64,000 bases of DNA, taken from the NCBI GenBank assembly GCA_007827375.1, contig VISH01000001.1:372001-436000 (forward strand), in the 5' to 3' direction. Within the stretch, counting starts at the first letter, position 1. Each line of letters starts with the position of its first letter. A model generated the notes under the pieces. It searched no databases. It was not told the DNA's origin and saw only the letters and a program-made list of their open reading frames with translations. Made by a program: the position numbers and the translations under genes. This DNA is from Alteromonadaceae bacterium 2753L.S.0a.02 (lineage in GTDB: Bacteria; Pseudomonadota; Gammaproteobacteria; Pseudomonadales; Cellvibrionaceae). This document shows, one piece after another, positions 16,880 through 26,249 of the stretch.

Positions 16880-17905
16880 TTACTTTGCGGCGTTTTCAGA
16901 AAAGCTTTGTTTTAAGAACGGAATAATCTCTTCTAAAACTGGCACGGCATGGGTTTCAAAGCAACTATTAAAAATCTCAAGACAACCGGTGTCCATGTAG
17001 CCATGATTGTTGCCTTCGTATATTTTTAGTGTGGCGGGCTGGCCTGCTGCCTTTAGTTTTGTCACATAAGCTTTTACAGAGTCTGGCGGCGTAGTTTGGT
17101 CTTTGCTACCAACATGAAAAAACTGCGGCGGCAATCTGTATTCTTTACTATCTGGAATTAAGTAAGTGGGGGATACCGCCTTATAATAATCTGCATGTGA
17201 TTGATAGCGAATATTTTTGCCAAAAATACCACGCGGTTGGGCTTGTGCAAATTGCCAAAAGATATTCTGGGCGCTTTCAAAGCCACCCCGAGCGGCGCCG
17301 AGTAAATCGAAAGCGCCGTAGCTAATCACCGCAGCCTGTACTGCAAGACCATCGGCTTTCGCAATATCTTCCGCTGTTTTACCCTTAGGCAACCATGTGG
17401 GTTTAAAACCCAGCATTTTCCCTTGAAAGCCTACCGATGTTAAATTTCGACCCGCAGTTAAAATCATTGAAGCCAAGTGCCCACCGGCACTATCGCCGGT
17501 AATGGCCACTCGGTTGGGATCGCCACCATATTTCGCGATGTGCGCTTTAACCCACAACAAACCGCCAAATACATCTTCAACAATTTCGTTCATCGTGGTG
17601 GTATTGTTATTGTCCGGCAGCAAACGATAGTTCATGTTCGCCACGACATATCCGCCGTGCTCAGCGAGATACTGGCTCATGGAATCCATAACGCTGTTAT
17701 CGTTAATCAACCAGCCACCACCGTGGTAGATCACAACTACCGGCACTGGTTGCGTGGTCTTTTTGGGTTGATAAATATCGAGAGTAAGTGACTTATCTCC
17801 AGCGACCGCCCACGGAATATTTTCGTGTTTAATAATTTCCGTCGCAAAGCTGGCACTCGCGACAAACACTAAAATCAATGTAAATATAAGTGTGCGCATT
17901 TTCAT
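16880..17905 (-). CDS. Secreted alpha/beta-hydrolase esterase (HSL/BD-FAE-like)
   Basis: 341 residues with a signal peptide (MKMRTLIFTLILVFVASASF, cut near ATA/TEI). The oxyanion motif HGGGW (61-65) and the nucleophile S139 in ITGDSAGGHLAS are typical of the hormone-sensitive-lipase group. A late Asp (GSKDQTTPPDS) and His (GNNHGYMD) complete the triad. Many such periplasmic esterases remove acetyl or other acyl groups from plant polysaccharides; that role is inferred from the setting. It lies 59 bases downstream of the LacI gene on the same strand and is probably co-transcribed with it. AAGAGG lies 9 bases before the start. Confidence 0.87.
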   Translation of the reverse strand: MKMRTLIFTLILVFVASASFATEIIKHENIPWAVAGDKSLTLDIYQPKKTTQPVPVVVIYHGGGWLINDNSVMDSMSQYLAEHGGYVVANMNYRLLPDNNNTTTMNEIVEDVFGGLLWVKAHIAKYGGDPNRVAITGDSAGGHLASMILTAGRNLTSVGFQGKMLGFKPTWLPKGKTAEDIAKADGLAVQAAVISYGAFDLLGAARGGFESAQNIFWQFAQAQPRGIFGKNIRYQSHADYYKAVSPTYLIPDSKEYRLPPQFFHVGSKDQTTPPDSVKAYVTKLKAAGQPATLKIYEGNNHGYMDTGCLEIFNSCFETHAVPVLEEIIPFLKQSFSENAAK

Positions 17906-17964
17906 AGCAAAATACCTCTTAAAACAAAACCGACAAAGTGTTCCAAGTGAATAAGCACAAAGGC

Positions 17965-18981
17965 CTAGCGAACCACCGGGCCGGTTGAATGGCGAATAAT
18001 AAGTTCACACGAAAGCTGTTCAGGCTGATAATCCGAACGCCCCTGTATCAATCGTTTTACCAACAGTGATACCGCCGCTTTGCCCAATGCCGGCACGGGT
18101 TGTCGTACTGTTGTAAGTGGCGGCCAGAGATTGCTCGAAAGCGGTTCATCATCGAAACCGACAATCGACAAATCGTAAGGAATGCGGAACTGCAGTTGAC
18201 TGGCAACGCGGTATAGCAGCGCGGCCGTGGTGTCACTGGTTGCGAAAATGGCAGTGGGAGGCTCAGCCAAACCCAGCAGGCGCCGCGCAGACTGCTCCAT
18301 AATATCGGGCTGGTAAACGTGGTACTGCTGCAACTCGGGTTCAACGAAAATACCCGCCTGCGCCAGGGCTTGTTGATATCCTTGCTGGCGCCACTCACCC
18401 GCCGCATGAGACTTAAGACAATTAATAATACCGATTCGGGTATGGCCGAGGGAAATTAGGTGCTGTACCGCGTTACGCGCAGCGCTCAACTCATCGCAAT
18501 GAATATTTTCAGAGCCACCAGGGTTTATCGCTGCGACTTTAACCATGGGTGTTTCGCTCGCCAAAATGGGAATTAGCACTTTATCGTCGTCGCACAGTGG
18601 CGGCACAACAATGAGCCCGTCCGGGTTGGAGCGTTGCAACATGTATTGCACAACGTTAGCCCAATTTTCATTTTCGATTTTTAAAGGGCGAATGAGCAGA
18701 TCGTAGCCCAGCTCATCGCAGGCCTTGATGGCACCCGATATCATCATACTGGAGTAAAAATTGCCCGGAAAATCGCGAAACAGCAAACCCACCTGATAAG
18801 ACTGCTGCGAGCGCAAGCGCCGTGCACTCATATTAGGGGCGTACCCCAATTGTTCCATTGCAGCTATCACCCGCTGCTGTGTTTCCGGTTTCACGCCCGC
18901 CTCGTTATTCAAGACACGCGAAACCGTTTTACGGGATACCCCTGCAGCACTTGCAACGTCGGAAATTGTAGCCTTCGGCAT
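17965..18981 (-). CDS. LacI-family transcriptional regulator
   Basis: 338 residues. The N-terminal HTH (ATISDVASAAGVSRKTVSRV) and hinge helix (SARRLRSQ) are textbook LacI. The rest is a periplasmic-binding-protein-like sugar sensor with conserved GYDLLIRPL, IFATSDTTA and IVGFDDEPLSS segments. It is divergent from the GH3 gene, and a palindrome of LacI type lies in front of that gene (19215-19228). It therefore most likely represses GH3, and perhaps itself and the esterase, until a sugar released by the enzyme binds. The inducer is unknown. Confidence 0.93.
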   Translation of the reverse strand: MPKATISDVASAAGVSRKTVSRVLNNEAGVKPETQQRVIAAMEQLGYAPNMSARRLRSQQSYQVGLLFRDFPGNFYSSMMISGAIKACDELGYDLLIRPLKIENENWANVVQYMLQRSNPDGLIVVPPLCDDDKVLIPILASETPMVKVAAINPGGSENIHCDELSAARNAVQHLISLGHTRIGIINCLKSHAAGEWRQQGYQQALAQAGIFVEPELQQYHVYQPDIMEQSARRLLGLAEPPTAIFATSDTTAALLYRVASQLQFRIPYDLSIVGFDDEPLSSNLWPPLTTVRQPVPALGKAAVSLLVKRLIQGRSDYQPEQLSCELIIRHSTGPVVR

Positions 18982-19059
18982 AAAACACTCTTACACAGTT
19001 GTAGCAGAATTCAAACAGATCGTCAGCATACAGCAACAACCACCAAACGACAGGTTTTA

Positions 19060-19071
19060 GATATCGATATC
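19060..19071. promoter_or_regulatory. Perfect 12-bp palindrome between lacI-type and GH3 genes
   Basis: GATATCGATATC is perfectly palindromic and lies about 80 bases before the LacI gene start. It does not resemble the operator at 19215, so it may bind another protein or be chance in an A/T-rich promoter. Confidence 0.3.
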
Positions 19072-19214
19072 AGTATATACATAAATCTTCATATCAGGGT
19101 GATCCCCATAGAATAAATGGGTTTAATAACACTATTTATCGCATTTAGCCATTCACTCCCGCGCCAAATCGCAAGCGCAACAATCACTTCATGTTTACGT
19201 TTTCCACGATAAAT

Positions 19215-19228
19215 TGACATCGTTGTCA
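19215..19228. promoter_or_regulatory. Probable LacI-type operator of the GH3 gene
   Basis: TGACATCGTTGTCA has inverted halves TGACA / TGTCA around a central CG-containing core, as LacI-family operators do. It ends 39 bases before the GH3 start codon, where binding would block transcription. Its presence argues against the TTG start at 19214, which would place it inside the coding region. Confidence 0.6.
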
Positions 19229-19267
19229 TTTCAGACCATAGTTATTGAAAACCACCAGGAGCCCACT

Positions 19268-21652
19268 ATGCCCAACCCCCTACGAATCGGCCTAACCAGC
19301 CTCGCGACTATCGTACTCTTTGCGTGTAGCACACCCCCAAGCGAACCCACAGCCTCCTTTCGGGACCTAAACAATAACGGCCAGCTGGACATTTATGAAA
19401 ACCCCAATGAAACCCTGGATGCACGGGTTGATGACATACGGGCTCGCCTGTCGCTGGAACAAAAAATCAATCTAGTGATTGGCGTTGGTTTCAATATGGA
19501 AGCGGTGAGTGGTTCCGACAAGGTACCCGGTGCTGCTGGCAGCACTTACGCAATTCCGGAATTGGGCATACCCTCCCTGGTGCTCGCAGATGGCCCCGCA
19601 GGACTGCGCATTCAACCAGAGCGCAAGGGCGAATCTAAAACCTATTACGCCACGGCATTCCCTATTGCCACACTGTTAGCTTCTTCGTGGGACACCAAAT
19701 TGGTGGGTGAAGTCGGCAAAGCCATGGGTAATGAAATTAAGGAATATGGGGTCGACCTGTTTCTCGCTCCCGGCATGAATATTCACTACAACCCACTAGC
19801 CGGTCGCAATTACGAATACTACTCGGAAGATCCTTTGCTCAGCGGCTACATGGCATCCGCCATTGTAAATGGTGTGGAATCATACGGTGTCGGCACAACC
19901 ATCAAACATTTTGTAGCGAACAATGCTGAAACAAACCGCATGTTTCTGAATTCCCGAATGAGCGAAAGGGCCGCGCGGGAAATTTATCTTCGCGGCTTCG
20001 AAATTGCTGTCAGGGAAGCGCAACCCTGGGCAATTATGACTTCATACAACAAATTTAATGATGAACACATCTCGCAAAGTAAAGCGGTACTCACAACTGT
20101 ACTGCGCGATGAATGGGGCTATGAAGGTTTGGTGATGACCGATTGGTTCGCCGGTTACGATACCGCCAAGCAACTCCTTGCTGGCAATGATTTGATGATG
20201 CCTGGCGTGCCCAAACGCCGCGAAGAAATTCAAGCCGCACTTGCCGAAGGCACTTTAACGGAAGCCGACCTCGATAAAAACATTACCCCCATTTTAAAAA
20301 CTGTGCTCCTTTCTCCGGGGTTTAGCGAATACCCCTACTCAGACGCGCCGGCACTCCAAGCAAACGCAGCAATTGCACGACGTGCGGCATCTGAAGGTGT
20401 GGTACTGCTAAAAAATGAAACACAAACACTGCCATTAGCAAATACGCAAAAATTGGCGGTATTTGGTAATACATCGTATGAACTGATTTCTGGGGGCACC
20501 GGTAGTGGCGATGTAAATGAGGCTTATACCGTCTCTCTCGTCGAGGGCCTGAAAAACAATCAATTCGCGTTTGATCAGCAGTTACAGGATCATTACCTGA
20601 CCCACATAAAATCGGAACGCGCTAAACAACCAAAGAAAAAGTTCTTTTTTGATGCACTTCCACCGCTCACAGAATTTTTGCCAGATGCAAAGCTGTTGGC
20701 CAAATTGGTTGCCGCAAATGATACCGCCTTAATTACAATCGGTAGAAATTCCGGTGAATTTAATGATCGCCCCTTAAGCGATTTCACCCTTACTGCTGAG
20801 GAACAAAAGCTCATTGATAGCGTCAGCCAAGCATTCCACAAAAACGGCAAAAAAGTGGTTGTTATCCTGAATATTGGCAATGTTATCGAAACAGTAAGTT
20901 GGCGTGATAAAGTCGATGCGATACTACTGCCCTGGCAGGGTGGACAGGAAGCAGGTAACGCCCTGGCTGATGTACTCTCCGGCCAGGTAAATCCTTCTGG
21001 AAGGTTGCCAACTACATTCCCCATGCAATATACCGATGTACCCTCCTCAAAGAGATTTCCTGGCCACGCCACTTCGGAAAAACCCGTAACCGATATCTAT
21101 AGCGGATTTTTTAAAGGCCACTGGAGCGAACTTAATTACGAAGAAGGAATTTATGTGGGTTATCGCTACTACGACAAGGTGAGGCTGCCAACGGCCTATG
21201 AATTTGGATTTGGACTCTCATACACCAATTTCGAATTTTCTGATCTAAGCGTTAAAAAAGGTAAATCAAAAGGTTATTTCACGGTTTCCTTAAAAGTAAC
21301 CAATACTGGAAAGCTTGCCGGTAAAGACGTTGTGCAACTTTATATATCTGCACCAGAAGTGGCCCTAGACAAACCCGATAAAGAGTTGAAAGGATTTGCA
21401 AAAACCATGTTATTACAACCTGGGCAATCGGAGACCATCACCTTCAATGTAACTCCCAAAATTCTGGCGTCATTCGATACGAATAAGCGTGCCTGGGTAG
21501 CCGAAGCGGGTAACTACACTTTTAATATTGGCAATTCATCTCAGCAAATGTTACTGACTAAAAGTGTGAGACTTCCCAATGAGCTTGTTGCGGAACATGT
21601 AAAAGCAATCTTAGAACCATCACCGCCCGTGAGAGAACGAATTTCCAAATAG
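19268..21652 (+). CDS. GH3 beta-glucosidase-type lipoprotein
   Basis: 794 residues from ATG 19268 (AGGAG upstream). The lipobox LFAC puts the acylated cysteine at C20, so it is membrane-anchored, probably facing the periplasm. The N-terminal TIM barrel has the nucleophile D292 in GLVMTDWFAGYD and substrate-binding IKHFVANNAETNR. A second alpha/beta domain (from about 380, VVLLKNETQTLPL) and a C-terminal FnIII-like domain (GKDVVQLYIS, ELKGFAKTMLLQPGQSE) give the usual three-part GH3 layout. Family members release glucose or xylose from the non-reducing end. The divergent LacI protein probably regulates it. Confidence 0.93.
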   Translation: MPNPLRIGLTSLATIVLFACSTPPSEPTASFRDLNNNGQLDIYENPNETLDARVDDIRARLSLEQKINLVIGVGFNMEAVSGSDKVPGAAGSTYAIPELGIPSLVLADGPAGLRIQPERKGESKTYYATAFPIATLLASSWDTKLVGEVGKAMGNEIKEYGVDLFLAPGMNIHYNPLAGRNYEYYSEDPLLSGYMASAIVNGVESYGVGTTIKHFVANNAETNRMFLNSRMSERAAREIYLRGFEIAVREAQPWAIMTSYNKFNDEHISQSKAVLTTVLRDEWGYEGLVMTDWFAGYDTAKQLLAGNDLMMPGVPKRREEIQAALAEGTLTEADLDKNITPILKTVLLSPGFSEYPYSDAPALQANAAIARRAASEGVVLLKNETQTLPLANTQKLAVFGNTSYELISGGTGSGDVNEAYTVSLVEGLKNNQFAFDQQLQDHYLTHIKSERAKQPKKKFFFDALPPLTEFLPDAKLLAKLVAANDTALITIGRNSGEFNDRPLSDFTLTAEEQKLIDSVSQAFHKNGKKVVVILNIGNVIETVSWRDKVDAILLPWQGGQEAGNALADVLSGQVNPSGRLPTTFPMQYTDVPSSKRFPGHATSEKPVTDIYSGFFKGHWSELNYEEGIYVGYRYYDKVRLPTAYEFGFGLSYTNFEFSDLSVKKGKSKGYFTVSLKVTNTGKLAGKDVVQLYISAPEVALDKPDKELKGFAKTMLLQPGQSETITFNVTPKILASFDTNKRAWVAEAGNYTFNIGNSSQQMLLTKSVRLPNELVAEHVKAILEPSPPVRERISK

Positions 21653-21669
21653 CAATTCACACGAGATTA

Positions 21670-21700
21670 AAGCGGGCTCAAAAAAGCCCGCTTAATTTTA
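21670..21700 (+). terminator. Rho-independent terminator of the GH3 gene
   Basis: AAGCGGGCT / AGCCCGCTT stem with a six-base A-rich loop, then AATTTTAATAAT, 18 bases after the GH3 stop. Confidence 0.82.
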
Positions 21701-21823
21701 ATAATAATGAGATGCCCTAACAATTACCCAGCTTAGCAATGGAACCTAACCTTTCTTCACACTACTACCATCACTACGCGGTATTATAACGGGGAATAGC
21801 AGTAATTCGGGGAAAGCACACTC

Positions 21824-22282
21824 ATGCCGATCAGGGAAGCCCATTTTTTCGAAGCCGAAGTGTTGAGCAAGCTCGCCTTTGAATCAAAGGCGTACTGGGA
21901 CTATTCTTCCGAATTTATGGCTTTGTGCCGGGCGGAACTTAATGTTAGCACAAGTCAATTAAACTCAAACTCTACCGCTTATAGTGTCTGCGAAAAAAGC
22001 GGTTTGATTCTTGGTTTCTATGCAATTGAGAGAATCACTAAAACAGAAGCAGAGCTTATTGCGTTATTCGTTTTGCCAAAATTCATCGGTACCGGCATTG
22101 GTAAACAATTAATGCAACACGCAATAAAGCTCGCGAAAGAAAATCACTATACATCTTTAAAAATTGTAAGCGATCCAAATGCTGAAAAGTTTTATCGAGC
22201 AATGGGCGCGGTTTTTATGGGCTTTGAATCGTCCAACAGTATAAAAAGCAGGATGCTGCTTGTTTTTATACTTCACCTCTAA
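21824..22282 (+). CDS. GNAT-family N-acetyltransferase
   Basis: 152 residues with the acetyl-CoA-binding pattern LFVLPKFIGTGIGKQLMQHA (the V-x-P-x-x-x-G-x-G-x-G/A motif A of GNAT proteins) and a C-terminal FYRAMGAVFMGF strand-helix. Substrate unknown. It is a single gene behind the GH3 terminator, with no partner. Confidence 0.88.
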   Translation: MPIREAHFFEAEVLSKLAFESKAYWDYSSEFMALCRAELNVSTSQLNSNSTAYSVCEKSGLILGFYAIERITKTEAELIALFVLPKFIGTGIGKQLMQHAIKLAKENHYTSLKIVSDPNAEKFYRAMGAVFMGFESSNSIKSRMLLVFILHL

Positions 22283-22964
22283 AGGGTAGTGAATTTAAAA
22301 CTATTTTTTTTACGTCTGACCATCACCATAAGAGAAACAATCAATTCGATAATTTCCACCATACAAAAATAGACCACAAAGGATTATTTAACCCCCAAAG
22401 CCTTAGAAAATGTTGAAATACTTTGCATTTACACCCCTACCGCCGATGATGTTAAGGGAGAACTCTTTAGAGAACTTAACGGGCAACCAGAGAAACCTGT
22501 AGCATAAAATCGAGACAAATTATTTACAGAACTAACTGTATTCAAATGCAGACCAAACAGGAACCCAGTGTGAGTTGGCCGAATATTCTCCTACCATCAT
22601 GCATTACCAAACAAAATCCTCAAACTATAACAATCAAGTTGAAAGTTAGTTTTTTTCTGCACCTCAACCATCAAACAAAAAAAATGGCATTAAATTGATA
22701 TTTCTGACGCGCTATTCAGTAGCACGATTAACTCGGTTGTATTTCACGTCTTACACAAATTTTGCACCTAAATAAAATCTGCTAAGCTTGAGACATATCA
22801 AAATCAAGAGTACATAATTCAGTTTAATTGAACCTAAACTAAAATCTGCTACTTTAATGCGGTGGAATAACCCCAGCCAGACTCGTTTAATTGGCGGCCA
22901 TATTCATTACAGGCTTTTGGCGCTACCCCTAAAACCACCAAATCATAAACAGCAAAGTAACTCA
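22283..22964. other. Intergenic stretch with a short coding-like remnant
   Basis: Mostly A/T-rich without genes. At 22373-22507 (+) a frame bounded by TAG upstream and TAA at its end reads like protein (TTKDYLTPKALENVEILCIY, then TPTADDVKGELFRELNGQPE) but has no start codon. It may be the tail of a deleted gene. Confidence 0.35.
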
Positions 22965-23300
22965 ATGAAACCCCAAACCTTCCTAATCGTACTCGTCGTG
23001 CTCGCATTATTTAGTTGTCGCAAGCCACTGCCTGAAGAAAAACTCAGTTACGAAGGCGTATGGCACAGCGAAGAAATGAAAATGCATATTTCTGCCAATG
23101 GCACGTTGGCGTACAAACGCTTTCGAAATAACAGTACAACATCAATAAATGGCACCATAACAACGTTTGAAGGAGATGATTTTCGCGTTGGGGTAGGTCC
23201 TATCGCCACAACTTTCGTTGTGAGTAAACCACCGCATCAGGTTGATGGTACATGGGTGATGGTTGTTGATGGCGTGCTATTAACGAAGATTACGAATTAA
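22965..23300 (+). CDS. Small lipoprotein, unknown function
   Basis: 111 residues from ATG 22965. The start MKPQTFLIVLVVLALFSC is a lipoprotein signal with lipobox LFSC (C18). The mature part has a lipocalin-like opening (YEGVWHSEEMKMHISANGTL) and a repetitive beta pattern, suggesting a small beta-barrel or sandwich of about 90 residues. Family not recognised. A longer in-frame extension upstream would remove the lipoprotein signal from the N-terminus, so it is rejected. The ribosome binding site is weak. Confidence 0.68.
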   Translation: MKPQTFLIVLVVLALFSCRKPLPEEKLSYEGVWHSEEMKMHISANGTLAYKRFRNNSTTSINGTITTFEGDDFRVGVGPIATTFVVSKPPHQVDGTWVMVVDGVLLTKITN

Positions 23301-23497
23301 CGGCGACATTACTAAGAGAAAGCGATGGTGGCTCTCATCGCAGCACCAACTCGCAAAATTTTAGATGGACAGAACTTCTTATAAGCCCAGATCTCACAGC
23401 TTCCGCCAGCATCGTCATTAGATTTTTTGCGACTACACCTCCCCGTCATCAGACCTTATTCGAAATCGACACAGTTTAATCCAGTGCCAACACTCGC

Positions 23498-23531
23498 TAT
23501 AATGGCCGTGCACCAGCTGTAACCGGTTACA
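23498..23531 (+). promoter_or_regulatory. Promoter and perfect LacI-type operator of the GH27 gene
   Basis: A consensus -10 box TATAAT lies at 23498-23503, with a poor -35 (TTTAAT at 23475). Fourteen bases downstream is TGTAACCGGTTACA (23518-23531), a perfect 14-bp palindrome of the GalR/LacI type with a central CCGG. It would overlap the first transcribed bases, so binding should block initiation or early elongation. No matching regulator gene is adjacent; the LacI protein at 17965 or one outside the window could bind. Confidence 0.72.
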
Positions 23532-23566
23532 CAAACAATTGTTCGCCATAGCCATTAGAGAAACCT

Positions 23567-24793
23567 ATGAACAAACTGTCACGTTTGGTAATTTTACTCT
23601 CCGCGCTCTGCGGGTTTCTGTTCAGCTCAGAATTAATGGCCAATAAATTTTCCGGTTTGGCCGATACCCCGCAACTCGGATGGAACTCCTGGAATACCTT
23701 TGGGTGCGATGTAAACGAAGCACTGATTCGTGAAATGGCAGACACCATGGTTTCTTCCGGCATGAAAAAAGCCGGTTATCGTTACATTAATATTGATGAC
23801 TGCTGGCATGGCGAGCGCAACACACACGGCGATATCACCGAGAACAAAACCAAATTTCCTTCAGGCATGAAAGGCTTAGCAGATTATGTGCACAGCAAGG
23901 GGCTCAAGCTGGGGCTGTATTCCGATGCAGGCAGCAAAACCTGTGCAGGCTACCCGGGTAGCTTAGGCCATGAATATCAGGATGCCCGCACTTACGCCAA
24001 TTGGGGTATCGATTATTTAAAATACGATTGGTGCAACACCACAGACATCAACCCCAAGGGGGCTTATCGTCTGATGCGAGACGCACTAAACGCCGCGGGC
24101 AGGCCCATATTATTTAGTATTTGTGAATGGGGCGATAACCAACCCTGGTTATGGGCACAGGATATCGGCCATTCCTGGCGTACCACCGGAGATATTTATC
24201 CCTGCTGGGACTGTGAACTCAACCATGGCACCTGGGCGAGCCTCGGAGTATTACGAATTCTTGATAAACAAAAAGGATTACGAAAATACGCCGGGCCTGG
24301 GCATTGGAACGATATGGATATGATGGAAGTTGGCAACGGAATGAGCGAAGCCCAGGATCGCTCACACTTTTCCCTTTGGGCGATCTTAAATTCTCCGCTG
24401 ATAGCCGGTAATGACTTACGCACCATGTCACCGGCAACGCAAACTATTTTAACCAATACAGAAATCATCGCCCTCAATCAAGACAAATTGGGCATTCCAG
24501 CAATGCCCTACATCGACACCGGTGCGCTACAGGTATTCGCCAAACCTCTGGAGCAGGGAGAGTGGGCATTTTTATTTTTAAACCGTAGCGATAACGCATT
24601 AAAATTACAACACGACTGGGGTTTTTATGTTTTAAAAGATGATCAATTTGGCTATAGGGCTGATTTTAATACCCAGATATTCAGTTGGCGGGATTTATGG
24701 AACGGCAAACAGGGAGATACCAGCAAACCGCTGTCATTGAAACTGGCGCCTCATGATGTATTGGTTTTACGATTGACCAAAATCCACAAGTAA
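23567..24793 (+). CDS. GH27 alpha-galactosidase
   Basis: 408 residues with a signal peptide (MNKLSRLVILLSALCGFLFS, cut near LMA). The barrel starts with TPQLGWNSWNTFGCDVNEA and YINIDDCWHG. The nucleophile is D154 in YLKYDWCN and the acid/base D209 in WRTTGDIY. AGPGHWNDMDMMEVGNG and SLWAILNSPLIAGNDLR are further GH27 signatures. It would remove terminal alpha-1,6-galactose from galactomannan or galactosylated xyloglucan in the periplasm or outside. The C-terminal beta-domain ends HDVLVLRLTK. A strong palindromic operator in front suggests sugar-induced expression. Confidence 0.95.
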   Translation: MNKLSRLVILLSALCGFLFSSELMANKFSGLADTPQLGWNSWNTFGCDVNEALIREMADTMVSSGMKKAGYRYINIDDCWHGERNTHGDITENKTKFPSGMKGLADYVHSKGLKLGLYSDAGSKTCAGYPGSLGHEYQDARTYANWGIDYLKYDWCNTTDINPKGAYRLMRDALNAAGRPILFSICEWGDNQPWLWAQDIGHSWRTTGDIYPCWDCELNHGTWASLGVLRILDKQKGLRKYAGPGHWNDMDMMEVGNGMSEAQDRSHFSLWAILNSPLIAGNDLRTMSPATQTILTNTEIIALNQDKLGIPAMPYIDTGALQVFAKPLEQGEWAFLFLNRSDNALKLQHDWGFYVLKDDQFGYRADFNTQIFSWRDLWNGKQGDTSKPLSLKLAPHDVLVLRLTKIHK

Positions 24794-24851
24794 CCCGGAA
24801 ACAGGCGCAAGCTTTTATCAAATAAGTTGCGTAGGAATAATCACGCGTTTT

Positions 24852-25295
24852 ATGACCCAAGCACACGCACCCGAAGATTTACCGACCCTGTTTCAACTCG
24901 CCTGGAATACTCACGATATAGTGGCGCTGGGCAACCTGTTCACACAAGGCGCGACATTTGTAAATAGGTTTGGGCACTATGTGCGCGGAATCGAAGCCAT
25001 TATTGCTATGCACACCCCTATTCACAAAACCATTTACAGCGACTCTACCCTTCACAACGAATTACTGGATATAAATTATCTTGCCGAAGATATCGCGATA
25101 ATGCATTTTTGGAGCCGTTTAAGCGCCGGTGCTGCCCACCCTGCCGGCCCACATAAAGTCGACACACTAATTCTCGCAGTGCTCACTCAAACCGATGGCA
25201 ACTGGCGTATTCAGGCGCTCGAAAATGTAACGCTCACAAACCCAAGAACCGGGGAAGTGGTCTTGCGTGAAAACATAGATTGGCTAAATAATTAG
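24852..25295 (+). CDS. SnoaL-like (SgcJ/EcaC-type) NTF2-fold protein
   Basis: 147 residues. FQLAWNTHDIVALGNLFTQGATFVNRFGHYVRG and later DGNWRIQALENVTL follow the NTF2-like alpha+beta cone fold of the SgcJ/EcaC group. The family has many members without a proven reaction, and no catalytic residue can be assigned here. It lies 58 bases after the alpha-galactosidase and may share its transcript. No good SD is adjacent to ATG 24852. Confidence 0.72.
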   Translation: MTQAHAPEDLPTLFQLAWNTHDIVALGNLFTQGATFVNRFGHYVRGIEAIIAMHTPIHKTIYSDSTLHNELLDINYLAEDIAIMHFWSRLSAGAAHPAGPHKVDTLILAVLTQTDGNWRIQALENVTLTNPRTGEVVLRENIDWLNN

Positions 25296-25376
25296 AGCTT
25301 CAATATTTCCGCAATATTTTTCACTTACTTTAACTGACAAACCCTGCTTTTTTCCCTATAACATTGTGAGAAAACC

Positions 25377-26249
25377 ATGGCCAGCCACTCAAAAACAATC
25401 AACAGAGTATCCGACACAGCCTACTGGGTGGCCCATTACCGCGCAGTGGAAAGCAGCAGACCAGATGCATTGTTTCATGACCCCTATGCAGCGCTTTTAA
25501 TCGGAGAGCGAGGTACAAAGATTTCCAACACCATGGCCAATTTTGCGAAATACGCTTATTGGTCTGTCACTATCCGAACGACCATTATTGACGAGTACAT
25601 TCTCAAGTAGCTTCAGCAAGGTTACGATGCGGTTATCAATCTTGGTGCAGGCCTGGATACACGCCCCTATCGGCTCGACTTATCACCGAATATTAAATGG
25701 GTTGAAATTGACTTCCCTGAAATTATTGCATTAAAGAATAGCAAGCTCAAAGATGAAAATCCGAACTGTAATCTTGAAAAAATCGGATTAAATCTGGCCG
25801 ATATCGAGGCTCGTAAAAAACTTTTTAGCACACTGAATGCACAGTTGAATTCCGCAATTATTTTAACCGAAGGGGTGGTACCCTATCTCGACGAAATCGC
25901 GGTAGCGAGTCTGGCATCCGATATTGAGGAGCAACCCAATTTCAAATTATGGATAAATGAATATTACTCACCTGAGGTATACCCCCGCTACCAGTCTCCA
26001 AAATTCAAAGATTCTTTGGGAGACTCGCCTTTCCGGTTTTTCCCATGCGATTGGTTCACCTTTTTTGCCGAGCGTGGCTGGAAGCAAAAGGAAATAAAGT
26101 ATCTCTACGACGAAGCAATGGAACACAACCGGGAGTTCCCTCTACCAAGATGGGTTCGAGCGTTCACGTACATTTATGGGAAACAGCGGTTCCAGGAAAA
26201 GATTCGTAAATACGCGGCTTATATTGTGTTCGAAAAAAACCGTGCCTAA
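25377..26249 (+). pseudogene. TIGR00027-type SAM-dependent methyltransferase with an internal in-frame TAG
   Basis: The frame from ATG 25377 runs RVSDTAYWVAHYRAVESS and DPYAALLIGERG, meets TAG at 25608-25610 (codon 78), and continues in the same frame to TAA 26249. The continuation has the SAM motif VINLGAGLDTRPYRL, then WVEIDFPEII and ILTEGVVPYL, all diagnostic of the leucine-carboxymethyltransferase-like family. Without the TAG it would be a normal 290-residue protein. One C-to-T change in CAG would explain it. Translation should stop before the SAM site, so the gene is probably dead unless TAG is suppressed or is a sequencing error. No other defects are visible, so the damage is recent. 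Confidence 0.8.
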
